Source of the DNA: JAHIKV01 sp965195225
GTDB lineage: Bacteria > Planctomycetota > Planctomycetia > Pirellulales > Thermoguttaceae
NCBI GenBank assembly: GCA_965195225.1
Contig: CBDAFL010000308.1
Span: forward strand, 11,519 to 75,518
Direction of reading: 5' to 3'
Length of the DNA: 64,000 nt
Position 1 is the stretch's first letter. Each line of letters begins with the position of its first letter. Positions 41,334 to 52,492 of the stretch are shown piece after piece. The notes beneath the pieces are model-generated. The model made no database searches. It was not told where the DNA came from and saw nothing but the letters and a program-made list of their open reading frames with translations. A program made the translations under genes and the position numbers.

Positions 41334-41555
41334 ATGAATATGAACACGATGACCGTCCGAATACCCGACGAGTTAAGGGCCGATCTGCAGGAGATCAGTT
41401 CCCAACAGCATGTGCCCATGAGCGATCTTGTGCGAGAATCCATCCGTCGATATGTGGCCATCGAACGGTTTCGAGCGCTCCGTAAGAGAACGCTTCCCTT
41501 TGCCGAGGCACAAGGATTGTTGACCGACGAAGACGTCTTTCGGGCCATCTCATGA
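41334..41555 (+). CDS. Ribbon-helix-helix antitoxin
   Basis: 73 aa: MNMNTMTVRIPDELRADLQE is the CopG/MetJ-type ribbon with following helices MSDLVRESIRRYVAIERFRA. The C-terminal part would cap the toxin. The open frame extends upstream through the MITE-like repeat, which I reject. It overlaps the PIN gene start by four bases. Confidence 0.85.
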   Translation: MNMNTMTVRIPDELRADLQEISSQQHVPMSDLVRESIRRYVAIERFRALRKRTLPFAEAQGLLTDEDVFRAIS

Positions 41556-41953
41556 GGATTGTGCTGGACACCAACGTCATTGTGTCGGCCTTCGCCGCGC
41601 GAGGGCTGTGCGAATCGCTCTTCGAGTTGTGTCTCGGCAGCTACGAAATCCTGCTGAGCGAGACACTATTGGATGAGATTCGCCGAAATCTTGCCAAAAA
41701 ATTGAAATTGGAGCGGCAGACTGTAGCGGATATAGAACGGTTGCTCCGGGAAAATGGATCGCTTATGGAGCCAGCCTCCGTTGCCACCGACGCTTGCCGC
41801 GACGCCGACGATTTGCACATCTTGGGGTTGGCAAAAATGGGCAAGGCCAAGTACCTCGTCACTGGCGATGATGATCTACTTACAGTGAAGCGTATGGGAC
41901 GATGTCGGATTGTCACCCCACGGCAGTTTTGGTCGCTTATGCGCCGGCAGTAG
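41552..41953 (+). CDS. PIN-domain toxin
   Basis: 133 aa of the second PIN toxin class: MRIVLDTNVIVSAFAARG with catalytic Asp, a central helix with Glu (LLDEIRRNLAKKLKLERQTV), and CRDADDLHILGLAKMGKAKY with the Asp cluster, ending YLVTGDDDLLTVKRMGRCRIVTP in two parts. Ribonuclease activity is expected. ATGA overlap with the antitoxin gene. Confidence 0.9.
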   Translation: MRIVLDTNVIVSAFAARGLCESLFELCLGSYEILLSETLLDEIRRNLAKKLKLERQTVADIERLLRENGSLMEPASVATDACRDADDLHILGLAKMGKAKYLVTGDDDLLTVKRMGRCRIVTPRQFWSLMRRQ

Positions 41954-42066
41954 ATGAAGTAGGCCGGCTTGTATAAACCCGGCGCTCGTTGCCGCCGGGT
42001 CACGACCCGGCCTACGATCTTGCACGCGAATTCCAGCACAGCGGACGCGGAGAGGCCGGGCAGTGC

Positions 42067-42089
42067 GTTCCCACGCAGAGCGTGGGAAC
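42067..42089. repeat. Palindrome family D copy
   Basis: gttcccacgc / gcgtgggaac around aga, 7 bp beyond the hsp20 stop codon. Confidence 0.85.
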
Positions 42090-42096
42090 GAGATAC

Positions 42097-42576
42097 TTAC
42101 TTCACCTTCACCTCGATCCGCTTCTCGGTGGCCGGGGCGATCTTCGCCAAACGCAACGTCAACACGCCCTGGGTGTACTGGGCGTCGATGTTCTCGGTGT
42201 CCACGCCCTCGGGCAACGGTATCGTGCGATGGAACGATCCGTAGCGGGTCTCGCATTGGTGGAGGCCCTTCTCTTCGGTCTCGCTCGTATCCTTCTTCTC
42301 GCCGCGGAGTACGAGTTGATTGCCGGAGACCGAAACGTCGATATCCTTCGGGTCGATGCCCGGCAGTTCGGCCCGCACGGTAAGTTCCTTGTCGTTCTCG
42401 GTGACGTCGATGGCCGGCGTCCACTTATCCGAACCCCACGGGCGCCAATCCAGAGAACTTAGCGGTTCGCGCAGGAAAGAATCGAACAGCCGATCGACTT
42501 CGCTCCGCAAGGCGAACAGCGGCGACATCTCGCCGGGCTGGCCTTCACCCTTGTTTCGCCAGTGAATAAAGCCCAT
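42097..42576 (-). CDS. Hsp20 / alpha-crystallin small heat-shock protein
   Basis: 159 aa from MGFIHWRNKGEGQPGEMSPL. The alpha-crystallin domain spans ~residues 50-150: WTPAIDVTENDKELTVRAEL, PGIDPKDIDVSVSGNQLVLR, YGSFHRTIPLPEGVD and the GVLTLRLAK beta-strand with the terminal KRIEVKVK. ATP-independent holdase for unfolding proteins. A ggagc ribosome-binding site is 9 nt upstream. No CIRCE element was found in the upstream 150 bp. Confidence 0.95.
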   Translation of the reverse strand: MGFIHWRNKGEGQPGEMSPLFALRSEVDRLFDSFLREPLSSLDWRPWGSDKWTPAIDVTENDKELTVRAELPGIDPKDIDVSVSGNQLVLRGEKKDTSETEEKGLHQCETRYGSFHRTIPLPEGVDTENIDAQYTQGVLTLRLAKIAPATEKRIEVKVK

Positions 42577-42922
42577 GGTTCGTTGCTCCTTTTTTGATGG
42601 TTGAACGTTGGCCCCCGGTGTATTCACCGAGGGCTAAATGGATATTGAATGTCAAATCCTACGCCAGACAGAAGTCGCATCCTGGAGCCGTTAATGGTTG
42701 CAGAATAATGACTTATGGTTTCGGGTACAAGTCTCCCGCGAACGGCACGATCTGCCAAATTGGCAGCCGCTGTTGTGGGATACACGTCTATATACGGATA
42801 TATACGTTGAAAAACACCCTGCTCGTTGGCCACGGCCGGCATTGGCTTCGTCCGTCAATATCAACATAACTTGTTTGTGGAGTTAGAGTTACGTAGAATT
42901 GGCCCAAACGCTTAGGCTGGCG
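42577..42922. other. Gene-free region upstream of hsp20 and fabZ
   Basis: Contains palindrome H (42611-42635, ccccggtgtattcaccgagg), a short dyad ctgccaaattggcag (42752-42766) and a tata-rich stretch (tatatacggatatatacg, 42787-42806). Small open frames here show no protein-like sequence. Confidence 0.45.
42752..42766. promoter_or_regulatory. Perfect 7+1+7 dyad, possible operator
   Basis: ctgccaaattggcag lies between hsp20 and the fabZ operon. Its size and symmetry suit a repressor dimer, but no regulator can be named. Confidence 0.3.
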
Positions 42923-42951
42923 TTGTGGACATATACCCCGGTCGGTATACT
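42923..42951 (+). promoter_or_regulatory. Promoter of the fabZ-fabG-acp cluster
   Basis: TTGTGG (42923-42928) and TATACT (42946-42951) at 17-bp spacing. The -10 lies in a dyad ccccggt-n6-actgggg, which could be an operator. Confidence 0.5.
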
Positions 42952-43013
42952 GGGGAGTTTGAGTTTATCTTAGCTGTGCTTCTGCCCAAGCCGATTATCC
43001 TTCCGAAGGTCTC

Positions 43014-43511
43014 ATGCGTTTTTCGTTGATCGATCGCATCGTCGAACTTGAACCGGGTGTGCACGTCAAGGCGGTGAAAACGCTGACGATGGCGGAAGAG
43101 TATTTGGCCGACCACTTCCCCCATTTCCCTGTAATGCCCGGCGTGTTGATGCTCGAGGCGCTTACGCAGGCGGGGGCTTGGCTGGTGCGGGTCGGCGAAG
43201 ACTTTGCCCATAGCATGGTGGTGCTCAAACAAGCCAACAACGTGAAATACGCTCAGTTCGTCGAGCCGGGCCAAACGCTGACGGTCACAGCCGAGATTAT
43301 GAAATTCGGCGAGGGAGAAGTAAAACTGAAAGGGCTGGGAACGGTCGACGGACGGCTTACCGTGAGTGCCCGGTTCACGCTGGCCTGCTACAATCTGGCC
43401 GACTCCGATCCGCAGCACGCCGAGACCGACACCGCTACCCGCCGGGATTTACGGAACCAACTGGCGTTGATATATCAGCCGCAAGTTGAAACCCCTACAA
43501 CAACCACATAA
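43014..43511 (+). CDS. 3-hydroxyacyl-ACP dehydratase, FabZ-type
   Basis: 165-aa hot-dog-fold enzyme that dehydrates 3-hydroxyacyl-ACP. DHFPHFPVMPGVLMLEAL (residues ~38-55) has the catalytic His and Glu of FabZ; VKYAQFVEPGQTLTV is the second strand block. Longer than E. coli FabZ (151 aa) by a C-terminal tail. fabG follows after 9 nt. The second dehydratase gene at 44.9 kb is a divergent relative, as expected for a dedicated lipid pathway. Confidence 0.88.
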   Translation: MRFSLIDRIVELEPGVHVKAVKTLTMAEEYLADHFPHFPVMPGVLMLEALTQAGAWLVRVGEDFAHSMVVLKQANNVKYAQFVEPGQTLTVTAEIMKFGEGEVKLKGLGTVDGRLTVSARFTLACYNLADSDPQHAETDTATRRDLRNQLALIYQPQVETPTTTT

Positions 43512-43520
43512 CGGTTTTCC

Positions 43521-44273
43521 ATGCGATTTGAAGGCAAGACGGCGATTGTGACCGGCGGGAGCCGTGGCATCGGCCGCGCCTGCGTGGCGCGTCTGGCGGC
43601 GGAAGGCGCCAAGGTGGCGTTTGTTTACAACAGCAACCAGCAGGCCGCCGAATCGCTGCTGGAAGAATTGAAATCGGCCCCTGGCGAGGTCCGCGCATTG
43701 CAGGCCGACGTCCGCGATCTTGGGCGCGCTCATCAACTGGTCGACCCGCTGTTCGACGAGTGGGAGCGGATCGACGTATTGATCAACTCGGCCGGAGTGG
43801 TCCGGGACGGTTTGCTGGGCGCGATGACCATCGATCAGTGGCGGGATGTGATCGAAACGAACCTTGGCGGCACGTTCAACTATTGCCATGCGGTGACGCA
43901 GCCGATGATGATGGCCCGCCGGGGGAGCATCGTGAACCTGTCGAGCACGTCCGCCGAGTTCGCGTCCCGGGGACAGGTGAACTACGCCGCCAGTAAGGGG
44001 GGCATCGACAGTCTGACCCGCGCCTTGGCCAAGGAGTTGGCACCGCGGAACGTGCGGGTGAACGCCATCGCACCGGGGATGATCGAAACCGACATGAGCC
44101 AGGTGATCCGGGGCATCGCGGGCGACCAGATAAAGAAAATGATTCCGCTCAAACGCATCGGCCAACCCGAGGAGATTGCCTCCGTGGCGGCGTTCCTCGC
44201 CTCTGACGAGGCCGCTTACCTGACAGGTCAAGTGGTGCGGGTCGATGGCGGCTTGAGTTTGGGCGGCTATTGA
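43521..44273 (+). CDS. fabG: 3-oxoacyl-ACP reductase, FabG-type SDR
   Basis: 250-aa NADPH-dependent reductase of 3-oxoacyl-ACP: TGGSRGIGRACVARLAAEG at the start, NSAGVVRDGLLG, catalytic Ser in NLSSTSAEFAS, YAASKGG, and the end LTGQVVRVDGGLSLGGY. All motifs are typical of FabG. Second gene of the cluster. Confidence 0.93.
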   Translation: MRFEGKTAIVTGGSRGIGRACVARLAAEGAKVAFVYNSNQQAAESLLEELKSAPGEVRALQADVRDLGRAHQLVDPLFDEWERIDVLINSAGVVRDGLLGAMTIDQWRDVIETNLGGTFNYCHAVTQPMMMARRGSIVNLSSTSAEFASRGQVNYAASKGGIDSLTRALAKELAPRNVRVNAIAPGMIETDMSQVIRGIAGDQIKKMIPLKRIGQPEEIASVAAFLASDEAAYLTGQVVRVDGGLSLGGY

Positions 44274-44305
44274 AAGATTGGAAATTAGGGATTAAGGATT
44301 AGCAT

Positions 44306-44363
44306 ATAGGGTGCGTGAAACGCATCATTGTTTTGACGGTGGCGGTGCGTTTCACGCACCTTA
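44306..44363. repeat. Palindrome family E copy
   Basis: agggtgcgtgaaacgcatca (44308) and ggtgcgtttcacgcacctta (44344-44363), lying between fabG and the acyl carrier protein gene, inside a probable operon. Confidence 0.85.
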
Positions 44364-44400
44364 CAAAAACTACAATCGGTCCGTTTGGAGGTTCCGTTCA

Positions 44401-44793
44401 ATGCCAACGAAGGAAGAAGTCTTTGAGAAGATTCAGGCCGCCTTGGTCGACGCGCTGGGGGTCGATGAGGAAGACGTGATCCCGGAAGCCACGCTCGTCG
44501 GAGACCTGGGGGCGGAGTCGATCGACTTTCTGGACATCGTTTTCCGCTTGGAAAAGTCGTTCGACATCAAAATTCCCCGCGGCGAGTTGTTCCCCGAGGA
44601 TATCCTCACCGACTCGAATTACATCCAGGAAGGCAAGGTCACCGAGGCCGGCCTGGCCGAGCTGCGCAAACGCATGCCGTTCGCCAATCTCGACCAGTTC
44701 GCCAAGAACCCGGCCGTGCAGGATTTCGGAAACCTCCTAACCGTGGCCGACATGTGCCGCTTCGTGGAAGGCAAAGTGGAAGTGACCGACTGA
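44401..44793 (+). CDS. Acyl carrier protein, long form
   Basis: 130 aa, against ~80 for a standard ACP. The phosphopantetheine attachment motif is DLGAESIDFLDIVFRLEKSF (Ser near residue 42), followed by DIKIPRGELFPEDILTD. An extra ~45 residues (RKRMPFANLDQFAKNPAVQD) come before the last helix NLLTVADMCRFVEGKVE. ACPs of this length occur in planctomycete clusters with FabZ and FabG partners. It likely carries intermediates of a special acyl chain rather than bulk fatty acids. Confidence 0.9.
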   Translation: MPTKEEVFEKIQAALVDALGVDEEDVIPEATLVGDLGAESIDFLDIVFRLEKSFDIKIPRGELFPEDILTDSNYIQEGKVTEAGLAELRKRMPFANLDQFAKNPAVQDFGNLLTVADMCRFVEGKVEVTD

Positions 44794-44794
44794 T

Positions 44795-44920
44795 AGTGGT
44801 CAGTGGTTAGTGATTAGTGGTCAGTGGTCAGTGGTCAGTGGTCAGTGGTCAGTGGTCGGCTTTCAGAAATAATCTTTGGTTTCTGGTAATAAACTGATAA
44901 CTGATAACTGAAAGCTGATA
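44795..44920. repeat. Tandem 10-bp repeat and related simple repeats
   Basis: gtggtcagtg-type units repeat about eight times (44797-44856), then ctgataactgataactgaaa. Common in intergenic DNA of such genomes; likely slippage-prone. Confidence 0.8.
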
Positions 44921-44926
44921 GCAGTT

Positions 44927-45454
44927 ATGCGATGGTACTGGATTGATCGGTTTGTCGAGTTCCACAGCGGAAAATCGGCCAAGGCGATTAAAAACGTCTC
45001 GCTGGCCGAGGACCACCTGCACGACCACTTCCCGTACTACCCGATGATCCCCAACTCGTTGGTGATCGAGGGGATGGCGCAGACCGGCGGACTGTTGGTC
45101 TGCGAGCACGGTCATTTTCAAGAGAAGGTTGTGCTGGCCAAGATCCCGAAGGCCGTTTTCCATTGCGAGGCCACGCCCGGCGACACCCTCGTTTACTCGG
45201 CAAAGATCGAGTACATCCGCGAGGAAGGGGCGATGGTATCGACCACCAGCCACAAGGGCGACGTGCTGCACGCCGAGGCGGAGATCGTCTTTGCCCATCT
45301 GAACGACCCCCGCCTGGGCAACTTCTTCGATCCCGCCACTTTTCTGCGGATGATGCGTCTATTGGGCGCGTTCGACGTGGGCGTGGCCGCCGACGGCAGC
45401 CGCCTCCAGCCCCCGGCGTGGCTGGCCGAGGCCATCGAGGGAAGCAAGACGTAG
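44927..45454 (+). CDS. Second FabZ-like dehydratase or hot-dog protein
   Basis: 175 aa: MRWYWIDRFVEFHSGKSAKA, then DHFPYYPMIPNSLVIEGMAQ with the dehydratase His and Glu (slightly altered from FabZ: PNSLVIEG), and VVLAKIPKAVFHCEATPGD. The longer C-terminus (FDPATFLRMMRLLGAFD) is unlike FabZ. It may be a partner of the first dehydratase. The cluster has no condensing enzyme in the window. Confidence 0.82.
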   Translation: MRWYWIDRFVEFHSGKSAKAIKNVSLAEDHLHDHFPYYPMIPNSLVIEGMAQTGGLLVCEHGHFQEKVVLAKIPKAVFHCEATPGDTLVYSAKIEYIREEGAMVSTTSHKGDVLHAEAEIVFAHLNDPRLGNFFDPATFLRMMRLLGAFDVGVAADGSRLQPPAWLAEAIEGSKT

Positions 45455-45703
45455 CTGCCCCAGGGCACTTCCAGGTGGTAGAATGCGTTGTGCAATATCC
45501 ATTGAACCCGTCTGGCAAGAGATTCTGGCCGTCACCCCCCATTTCCCCCTCGATTTGGCCGAAAAAATCGCATCTATCCCGCTGGGTCGGGGGGGGTAAT
45601 TCGTTGTGTAGAGGGGTACAATCCTGCCCGATGGTGGTTTAAGATTGTGGTATGATTGTTTCGTTGGCTGGGTATCCAACTCCACAAATTACGGGAGATC
45701 AAA

Positions 45704-46336
45704 ATGAGTATTCGAATTTTGGTTTGCGACGACCACGAGGTCATTCGCACGGGGCTTGCCAGTCTTTTGGCGGGGACCGGCATCGAGATCATCGGCGAGG
45801 CGACAAACGGCAAGGACGCCTTGCAGCTCGCACAGAAAGAAAAGCCGGACGTGATCCTGTTGGACATTCGCATGCCCGACACTGACGGCTTGGCCACACT
45901 CGAAAAGCTTCGGGCGAAGGTGCCGGAAAGCAAGGTCGTGATGCTCTCGACCTACGACAATCCGACGTACGTTGCCCGGGCGGTTGCCTTGGGCGCGGCC
46001 GACTACGCCCTGAAAGGTTCTCCGCGCGATGATCTGATCGCTACGATCACGGCGGCGGCGGCCGGCGAATCGCCCAGCCCGCGCGGCGAGCTGAAAAAGG
46101 TTGCCAGCACGATGAAGATCCGCCAACTGATCGACGATGACGACGTCCCGTTGACCCAACGCGAAACCCAGGTGTTGCGCCATGTGGCCCTCGGACTAAG
46201 CAACAAGGAGATCGGCAAGTCGTTGGAGATCAGCGTGGAGACGGTAAAGGAACACGTGCAAAACATCCTCCGCAAAATCGCCGTCAGCGACCGCACCCAG
46301 GCCGCGGTTTGGGCCGTGCGGAAAGGGTTGGTGTAA
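45704..46336 (+). CDS. NarL/FixJ-family response regulator
   Basis: 210 aa from MSIRILVCDDHEVIRTGLAS. Receiver domain with acidic pair CDDHE (8-12), phospho-acceptor Asp in VILLDIRMPD near 54, Thr/Ser in MLSTYDN and Lys in YALKGS. C-terminal LuxR-type HTH: LTQRETQVLRHVALGLSNKE and ISVETVKEHVQNILRKIAVS. The partner histidine kinase is not adjacent. The longer frame upstream reads poor sequence and is rejected. A gggag site precedes this ATG. Confidence 0.93.
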   Translation: MSIRILVCDDHEVIRTGLASLLAGTGIEIIGEATNGKDALQLAQKEKPDVILLDIRMPDTDGLATLEKLRAKVPESKVVMLSTYDNPTYVARAVALGAADYALKGSPRDDLIATITAAAAGESPSPRGELKKVASTMKIRQLIDDDDVPLTQRETQVLRHVALGLSNKEIGKSLEISVETVKEHVQNILRKIAVSDRTQAAVWAVRKGLV

Positions 46337-46347
46337 TGTTCACTCTC

Positions 46348-46485
46348 GTTCCCACGCTCCGCGTGGGAACGCACGAGTTGGGATGTTCCACGTCCCCGAG
46401 CGTCATCTTTGTACGAGTTATCCGTGCCGCAACGTAGCGGGCGCGGAGCGTCCGAACAGTGTGTTCCCATGCAGAGCATGGGAAC
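46348..46485. repeat. Pair of palindrome D copies flanking a 92-bp segment
   Basis: gttcccacgc/gcgtgggaac around tcc at 46348-46370, and gttcccatgc/gcatgggaac around aga at 46463-46485. The loops tcc/aga suggest the two copies are in opposite orientation, so the pair resembles a REPIN, an inverted REP doublet. Confidence 0.8.
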
Positions 46486-46498
46486 AAGGCGATCCGCA

Positions 46499-47395
46499 CT
46501 ATTTTTTTGCCCGGGGGTGTGCGCGCTGGTATACCTCGCGCAGCGCCGCGTTGCTGACGTGCGTGTAGATCTGCGTGGTGACCAGACTTTTGTGCCCCAA
46601 CAGTTCCTGTACGCTACGGATGTCAGCGCCCCGATCGAGCAGGTGCGTGGCGAAACTGTGGCGTAGCGAATGCGGGCTGGTGCGACTGTCCAGTCCGGTG
46701 ATTTTCAGATACTTCTCCAACATCCGGGCAACGCTCCGCGTGGTCAGCCGGCGGCCGAACCTGTTGACGAATACCGGCGGCCCCTTTTCCCGAGGCGCCA
46801 GTTTCCGCACGCGCAGCCAGCGCTTTAGTGCATTGATGGCATACGAACCGACCGGCGCCAATCGTTCCCGTCGCCCCTTGCCGCGGACGCGGAGCAAGTA
46901 GGCCTGGAAATCCAGATCAGCGTCGTCCAGCCCCACCACCTCGCTGACCCGCAATCCGGCCGAATACATCGTCTCCAGAATCGCCCGATCGCGCAGTCCC
47001 ATCGGTTCGTTTGGCGGCGGGGCGTCGAAGAGCCGGCCCAACTCCTCGGCCGTGAGAAAATGGGGTAACGAGCGCCCCTGACGCGGAGTCCGCAGCGGTT
47101 TGGCCGGGTTCGTCTCGGCCCAACCTTCACGCTGACCAAAGCGGAAGAAACTTCGCAGCGTGGCGATGTGCCGGGCAATGCTGCTCTTCGCATAGCCCGA
47201 GTCGTGCAAGGCGGATACGTAACCCCGCAGATCGAAAACCGTGATCTCGCCGGACGAGGGTGGACTGCCGTCGCGGGCTTCGCTCAAATAGGCGGCCAAC
47301 GCTTCAAGGTCTTCGCCGTAGCTCTTAACCGTGTGCGGCGAGGCATTGCGCTCGACGGCCAGATACTTCAGGAATCGGGCAACGGCGGTTCGCAT
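46499..47395 (-). CDS. Tyrosine recombinase XerC/XerD-type
   Basis: 298-aa site-specific recombinase that resolves chromosome dimers at dif-like sites. N-terminal SAM-like domain MRTAVARFLKYLAVERNASP; catalytic residues Arg in SAGLRVSEVVGL, His-x-x-Arg in SPHSLRHSFATHLLD, His in ELLGHKSLVTTQIY and the Tyr in IYTHV. Full-length, no phage context. The 74-aa gene 47470-47694 is 74 bp upstream on the same strand. Confidence 0.95.
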   Translation of the reverse strand: MRTAVARFLKYLAVERNASPHTVKSYGEDLEALAAYLSEARDGSPPSSGEITVFDLRGYVSALHDSGYAKSSIARHIATLRSFFRFGQREGWAETNPAKPLRTPRQGRSLPHFLTAEELGRLFDAPPPNEPMGLRDRAILETMYSAGLRVSEVVGLDDADLDFQAYLLRVRGKGRRERLAPVGSYAINALKRWLRVRKLAPREKGPPVFVNRFGRRLTTRSVARMLEKYLKITGLDSRTSPHSLRHSFATHLLDRGADIRSVQELLGHKSLVTTQIYTHVSNAALREVYQRAHPRAKK

Positions 47396-47398
47396 GGA

Positions 47399-47472
47399 AG
47401 GGATTAGGGATTAGGGATTGGGGATTAGGGATTAGAAGGCAAATCTTCCTAATCCCTAATCCCTAATCCCTA
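47399..47472. repeat. Heptamer repeats gggatta in direct and inverted orientation
   Basis: gggattaggg units (47400-47436) face aatccctaatccctaat (47449-47471). Could form a long hairpin. Confidence 0.75.
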
Positions 47473-47694
47473 TGTCAACGGCACACTGAAACGGGACGTG
47501 TTGACGAACTTCCGGCTCTCCTGGCGGATTTTCTGGCTCAGCACCGCGGCGTCGTACCAGGTGAAACTCAACTCCGGGTTGGAGGCGTAACGCCCGAGCG
47601 TGCGCAACGTCTCCGCGCGGTTCGCATCGTTATAAAGGAAGACGTATCGCTCCGTCCCTTTTACCAGCGCCAATACGTTGATGTCCTGATTCAC
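47470..47694 (-). CDS. Small conserved protein of unknown function
   Basis: 74 aa: MNQDINVLALVKGTERYVFL, then YNDANRAETLRTLGRYASNP and a basic end. Compact, soluble, no signal peptide; resembles small proteins seen in Planctomycetes, family not known to me. Possibly co-transcribed with the Xer gene. The tail sits against the heptamer repeat. Confidence 0.6.
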   Translation of the reverse strand: MNQDINVLALVKGTERYVFLYNDANRAETLRTLGRYASNPELSFTWYDAAVLSQKIRQESRKFVNTSRFSVPLT

Positions 47695-48163
47695 CGTGGA
47701 ATGTCTCCTCGCGCGGCTTCCCGTGAGAAAAGGTGTGTTACACGTTGCACGGAAAGAAGTGAAACATTTTTCTCGGATGGAGAAGGTAGCTATACTTCCG
47801 GCCGTTCACCGTATTAGTTCTGTTCCTGCTCTTTCTATCGGCCGCTTGGCCGCCGTCGCGCCACTCGCCCGCCGGTTTGCGGTTCGTGCGGTTTGCGTCC
47901 TGCTTGCGGTGCAAGCAGCGCCAGCAATCACCCCTCGCGAGTAGTGTCGTCTTTGCTTACGAACCGCTAACGAAACCGCAGCGACACGTTTATCGGCAAA
48001 GTTTGCGTGGTTTCTCCAGTTTCCATTGGGTGGTCGGGCGAAACACCGAGCAGTGTTTATCGGCGTGCTTGCAGACCGCGGAAAATGGGGGTTATTGGGT
48101 ATCTCTACCCGGAATGGTGGATTGAGATACAATGTATTGGAATAAGAAGCACTGGAGGCCGAT
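47695..48163. other. Gene-free region upstream of miaB
   Basis: About 470 bp. Small open frames on both strands show no protein-like pattern. The middle (47860-47990) contains imperfect ccgctaacgaaaccgc-type sequence. Nothing further seen. Confidence 0.5.
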
Positions 48164-48176
48164 ATGAAAATTTCCG

Positions 48177-49645
<1,469 letters not shown>

Positions 49646-49646
<1 letters not shown>

Positions 49647-49702
49647 GAGGGGAGAGAGAAAAGAGAAGAGAGAAAAGAGAAGAGAGAAGAGAGAAAGGAG
49701 AG
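49646..49702. repeat. Homopurine GA tract upstream of the four-helix gene
   Basis: Almost pure gaga/gagaaaag sequence for about 55 bp. A pyrimidine tract (50135-50182) follows the gene on the same strand. ggagag-atttg at 49697-49709 and caaatctctcc at 50130-50140 are complementary with a 2-nt bulge. Confidence 0.85.
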
Positions 49703-49706
49703 TGAT

Positions 49707-50120
49707 TTGGCAACGATTCGCGGTTTTCGTGAGCTTCGGGTATATCAAACTGCCCGCGCTGCCGCAAAGAGGATATTTGTTGTCTCTCGCGGGTTTCCCG
49801 CCGAAGAGAAGTTCTCTTTGACTAGCCAGATACGACGGGCATCGCGATCCGTTGGAGCGAATACCGCCGAAGCATGGAGAAAACGGCTCTATCCAGCCTC
49901 GTTTGTCAGCAAGCTGTCTGACGCCGACGCGGAAGCGGCTGAAGTCCGTGCATGGCTCGATACGGCAATTGATTGCCGATACATCAGTCAGGCCGATTTC
50001 GAGTCATTGGATGCGGAATACGATCATATCGGCGCGCAACTCCGTCTAATGATGAATACACCCGAGAAATGGTGCAACGGACGTAATGAGGAAAGGCTCA
50101 AACGGCAAGGGCAAACGTGA
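49707..50120 (+). CDS. Four-helix bundle protein (23S rRNA intervening-sequence type)
   Basis: 137 aa of the S23/IVP family: FRELRVYQTARAAAKRIFVV, FPAEEKFSLTSQIRRASRSV, GANTAEAWRKR and SDADAEAAEVRAWLDTAIDC. The TTG start at the end of the purine tract fits. The family occurs within intervening sequences of 23S rRNA genes and as scattered copies; its role is unknown. Here the gene is bounded by complementary purine and pyrimidine tracts, as if still carried by a foldable element. Confidence 0.9.
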   Translation: MATIRGFRELRVYQTARAAAKRIFVVSRGFPAEEKFSLTSQIRRASRSVGANTAEAWRKRLYPASFVSKLSDADAEAAEVRAWLDTAIDCRYISQADFESLDAEYDHIGAQLRLMMNTPEKWCNGRNEERLKRQGQT

Positions 50121-50224
50121 CGGAACGATCAAATCTCTCCTCCCTCCTCATCTCTTCCCTCCTCTCTACTCCCTCTCCCCCCGCGGCCACCCGCCGCAAG
50201 CTATATTTCCCGAGGAGAATTGCG

Positions 50225-51337
50225 TTGATCGACTCGACAACACACACGACCGGCTACGCTCGACTGACGCCGCCTCAGGCGCGGATCGTGCTGGGCACGA
50301 TTGCGCTTGTCGCACTGCTTGGCGCGGCTGTGACGCTCTCGCCGCTGGGAAGCAGCAATCTGGACCTCACACGGAACGAGGCGGGCGACATAGCTCTGTA
50401 TCGTGCCGAGGCGGAACGCATCCACCGTGGCGAGGGTTACTATCAGGCCGCCGCCGCGGAACTGGCCGAACGCGGCTATCCGACCCAAAGCGTGTTCAAC
50501 TGGCGGACGCCACTGCCGATGTGGTTTCTGGGCAAAATGCCGACGGTTGTCTGGGGCAAGGCGCTGTTGGGTACTATGGCGATTGTCATGATGCTCTTGG
50601 CCTTCGAGTCGCTCGCCCGCGAAGAAGACGCGAAAAAGAGGACCGGTTTACGGCGGCTTGGGCTTCCGGTGGCCTGCATGTTGCTGCTTAGCGGTCCGCT
50701 GTTGCCGACGTTCTTGGGCGACATATTCTTCCTGCCGGTGCTTTGGGCAGGTGTGCTGATCGCACTGTCGGTTTGCGCTTATGGCGTACACCGCCCGTGG
50801 TTGGCGGTGGCGCTCGGCTTGGCGGCCGTCTTTTGCCGCGAACTGGCCTTGCCGTATTGCATCTTATGCGCCGCGATTGCCTGGCGGAACGGACGGCGTG
50901 GGGAGCTGACCGCCTGGCTGATCGGGCTGGCGGCGTGGTTCGTGCTGTTCGGCCTGCATTGGTGGCAAGTAAGCGAATTGATTTCGGCCGACGCCAGGGC
51001 ACATCCTAATGGCTGGCTGCAACTGGGCGGGGCGGGGTTCGTTATCTCCACCGCGCAGATGAACGCCTACCTGCTGCTCCTGCCGCAATGGGTTACGGCA
51101 TTATATCTAGTGGCGGCGATGGTCGGATTGGCCGGCTGGAGCAGCCCGCTGGGTACGCGGGTCGGACTGAGCGTGTGTCTATATCTCGCGGCGTTCGCCG
51201 CCGTCGGGCAGAGCTTCAATCAGTATTGGGGCGCGTTGATTGCCCCGCTTCTCTGTTTCGGCGTGGTTCGGTTGCCGGCGTCGATTTGCGATTTGTGGCG
51301 GGCGGCGACCCGAACGTCGGCATTGTCATTCCGAGCA

Positions 51338-51343
<6 letters not shown>
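50225..51343 (+). CDS. Polytopic membrane protein, GT-C-like
   Basis: 372 aa. I chose TTG 50225 since gaggag (50212-50217) is 7 nt upstream, while the longer frame covers the pyrimidine tract. About ten transmembrane helices. The loop after the first (EAGDIALYRAEAERIHRGEG then YPTQSVFNWRTPLPMWFLGK) holds acidic residues like GT-C glycosyltransferases or dolichyl-phosphate-mannose family proteins. The gene converges with the glycosyltransferase and overlaps it by 6 bp. Substrate unknown. Confidence 0.7.

Positions 51344-52488
<1,145 letters not shown>

Positions 52489-52492
<4 letters not shown>

Noticed and set aside
42594..42869. A 91-codon frame upstream of the fabZ cluster
   Set aside because: Starts in a palindromic repeat and has no protein-like composition.
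47696..47944. An 82-codon frame between the small gene and miaB
   Set aside because: No ribosome-binding site, no protein-like pattern, and it reads through GC-rich repetitive sequence.
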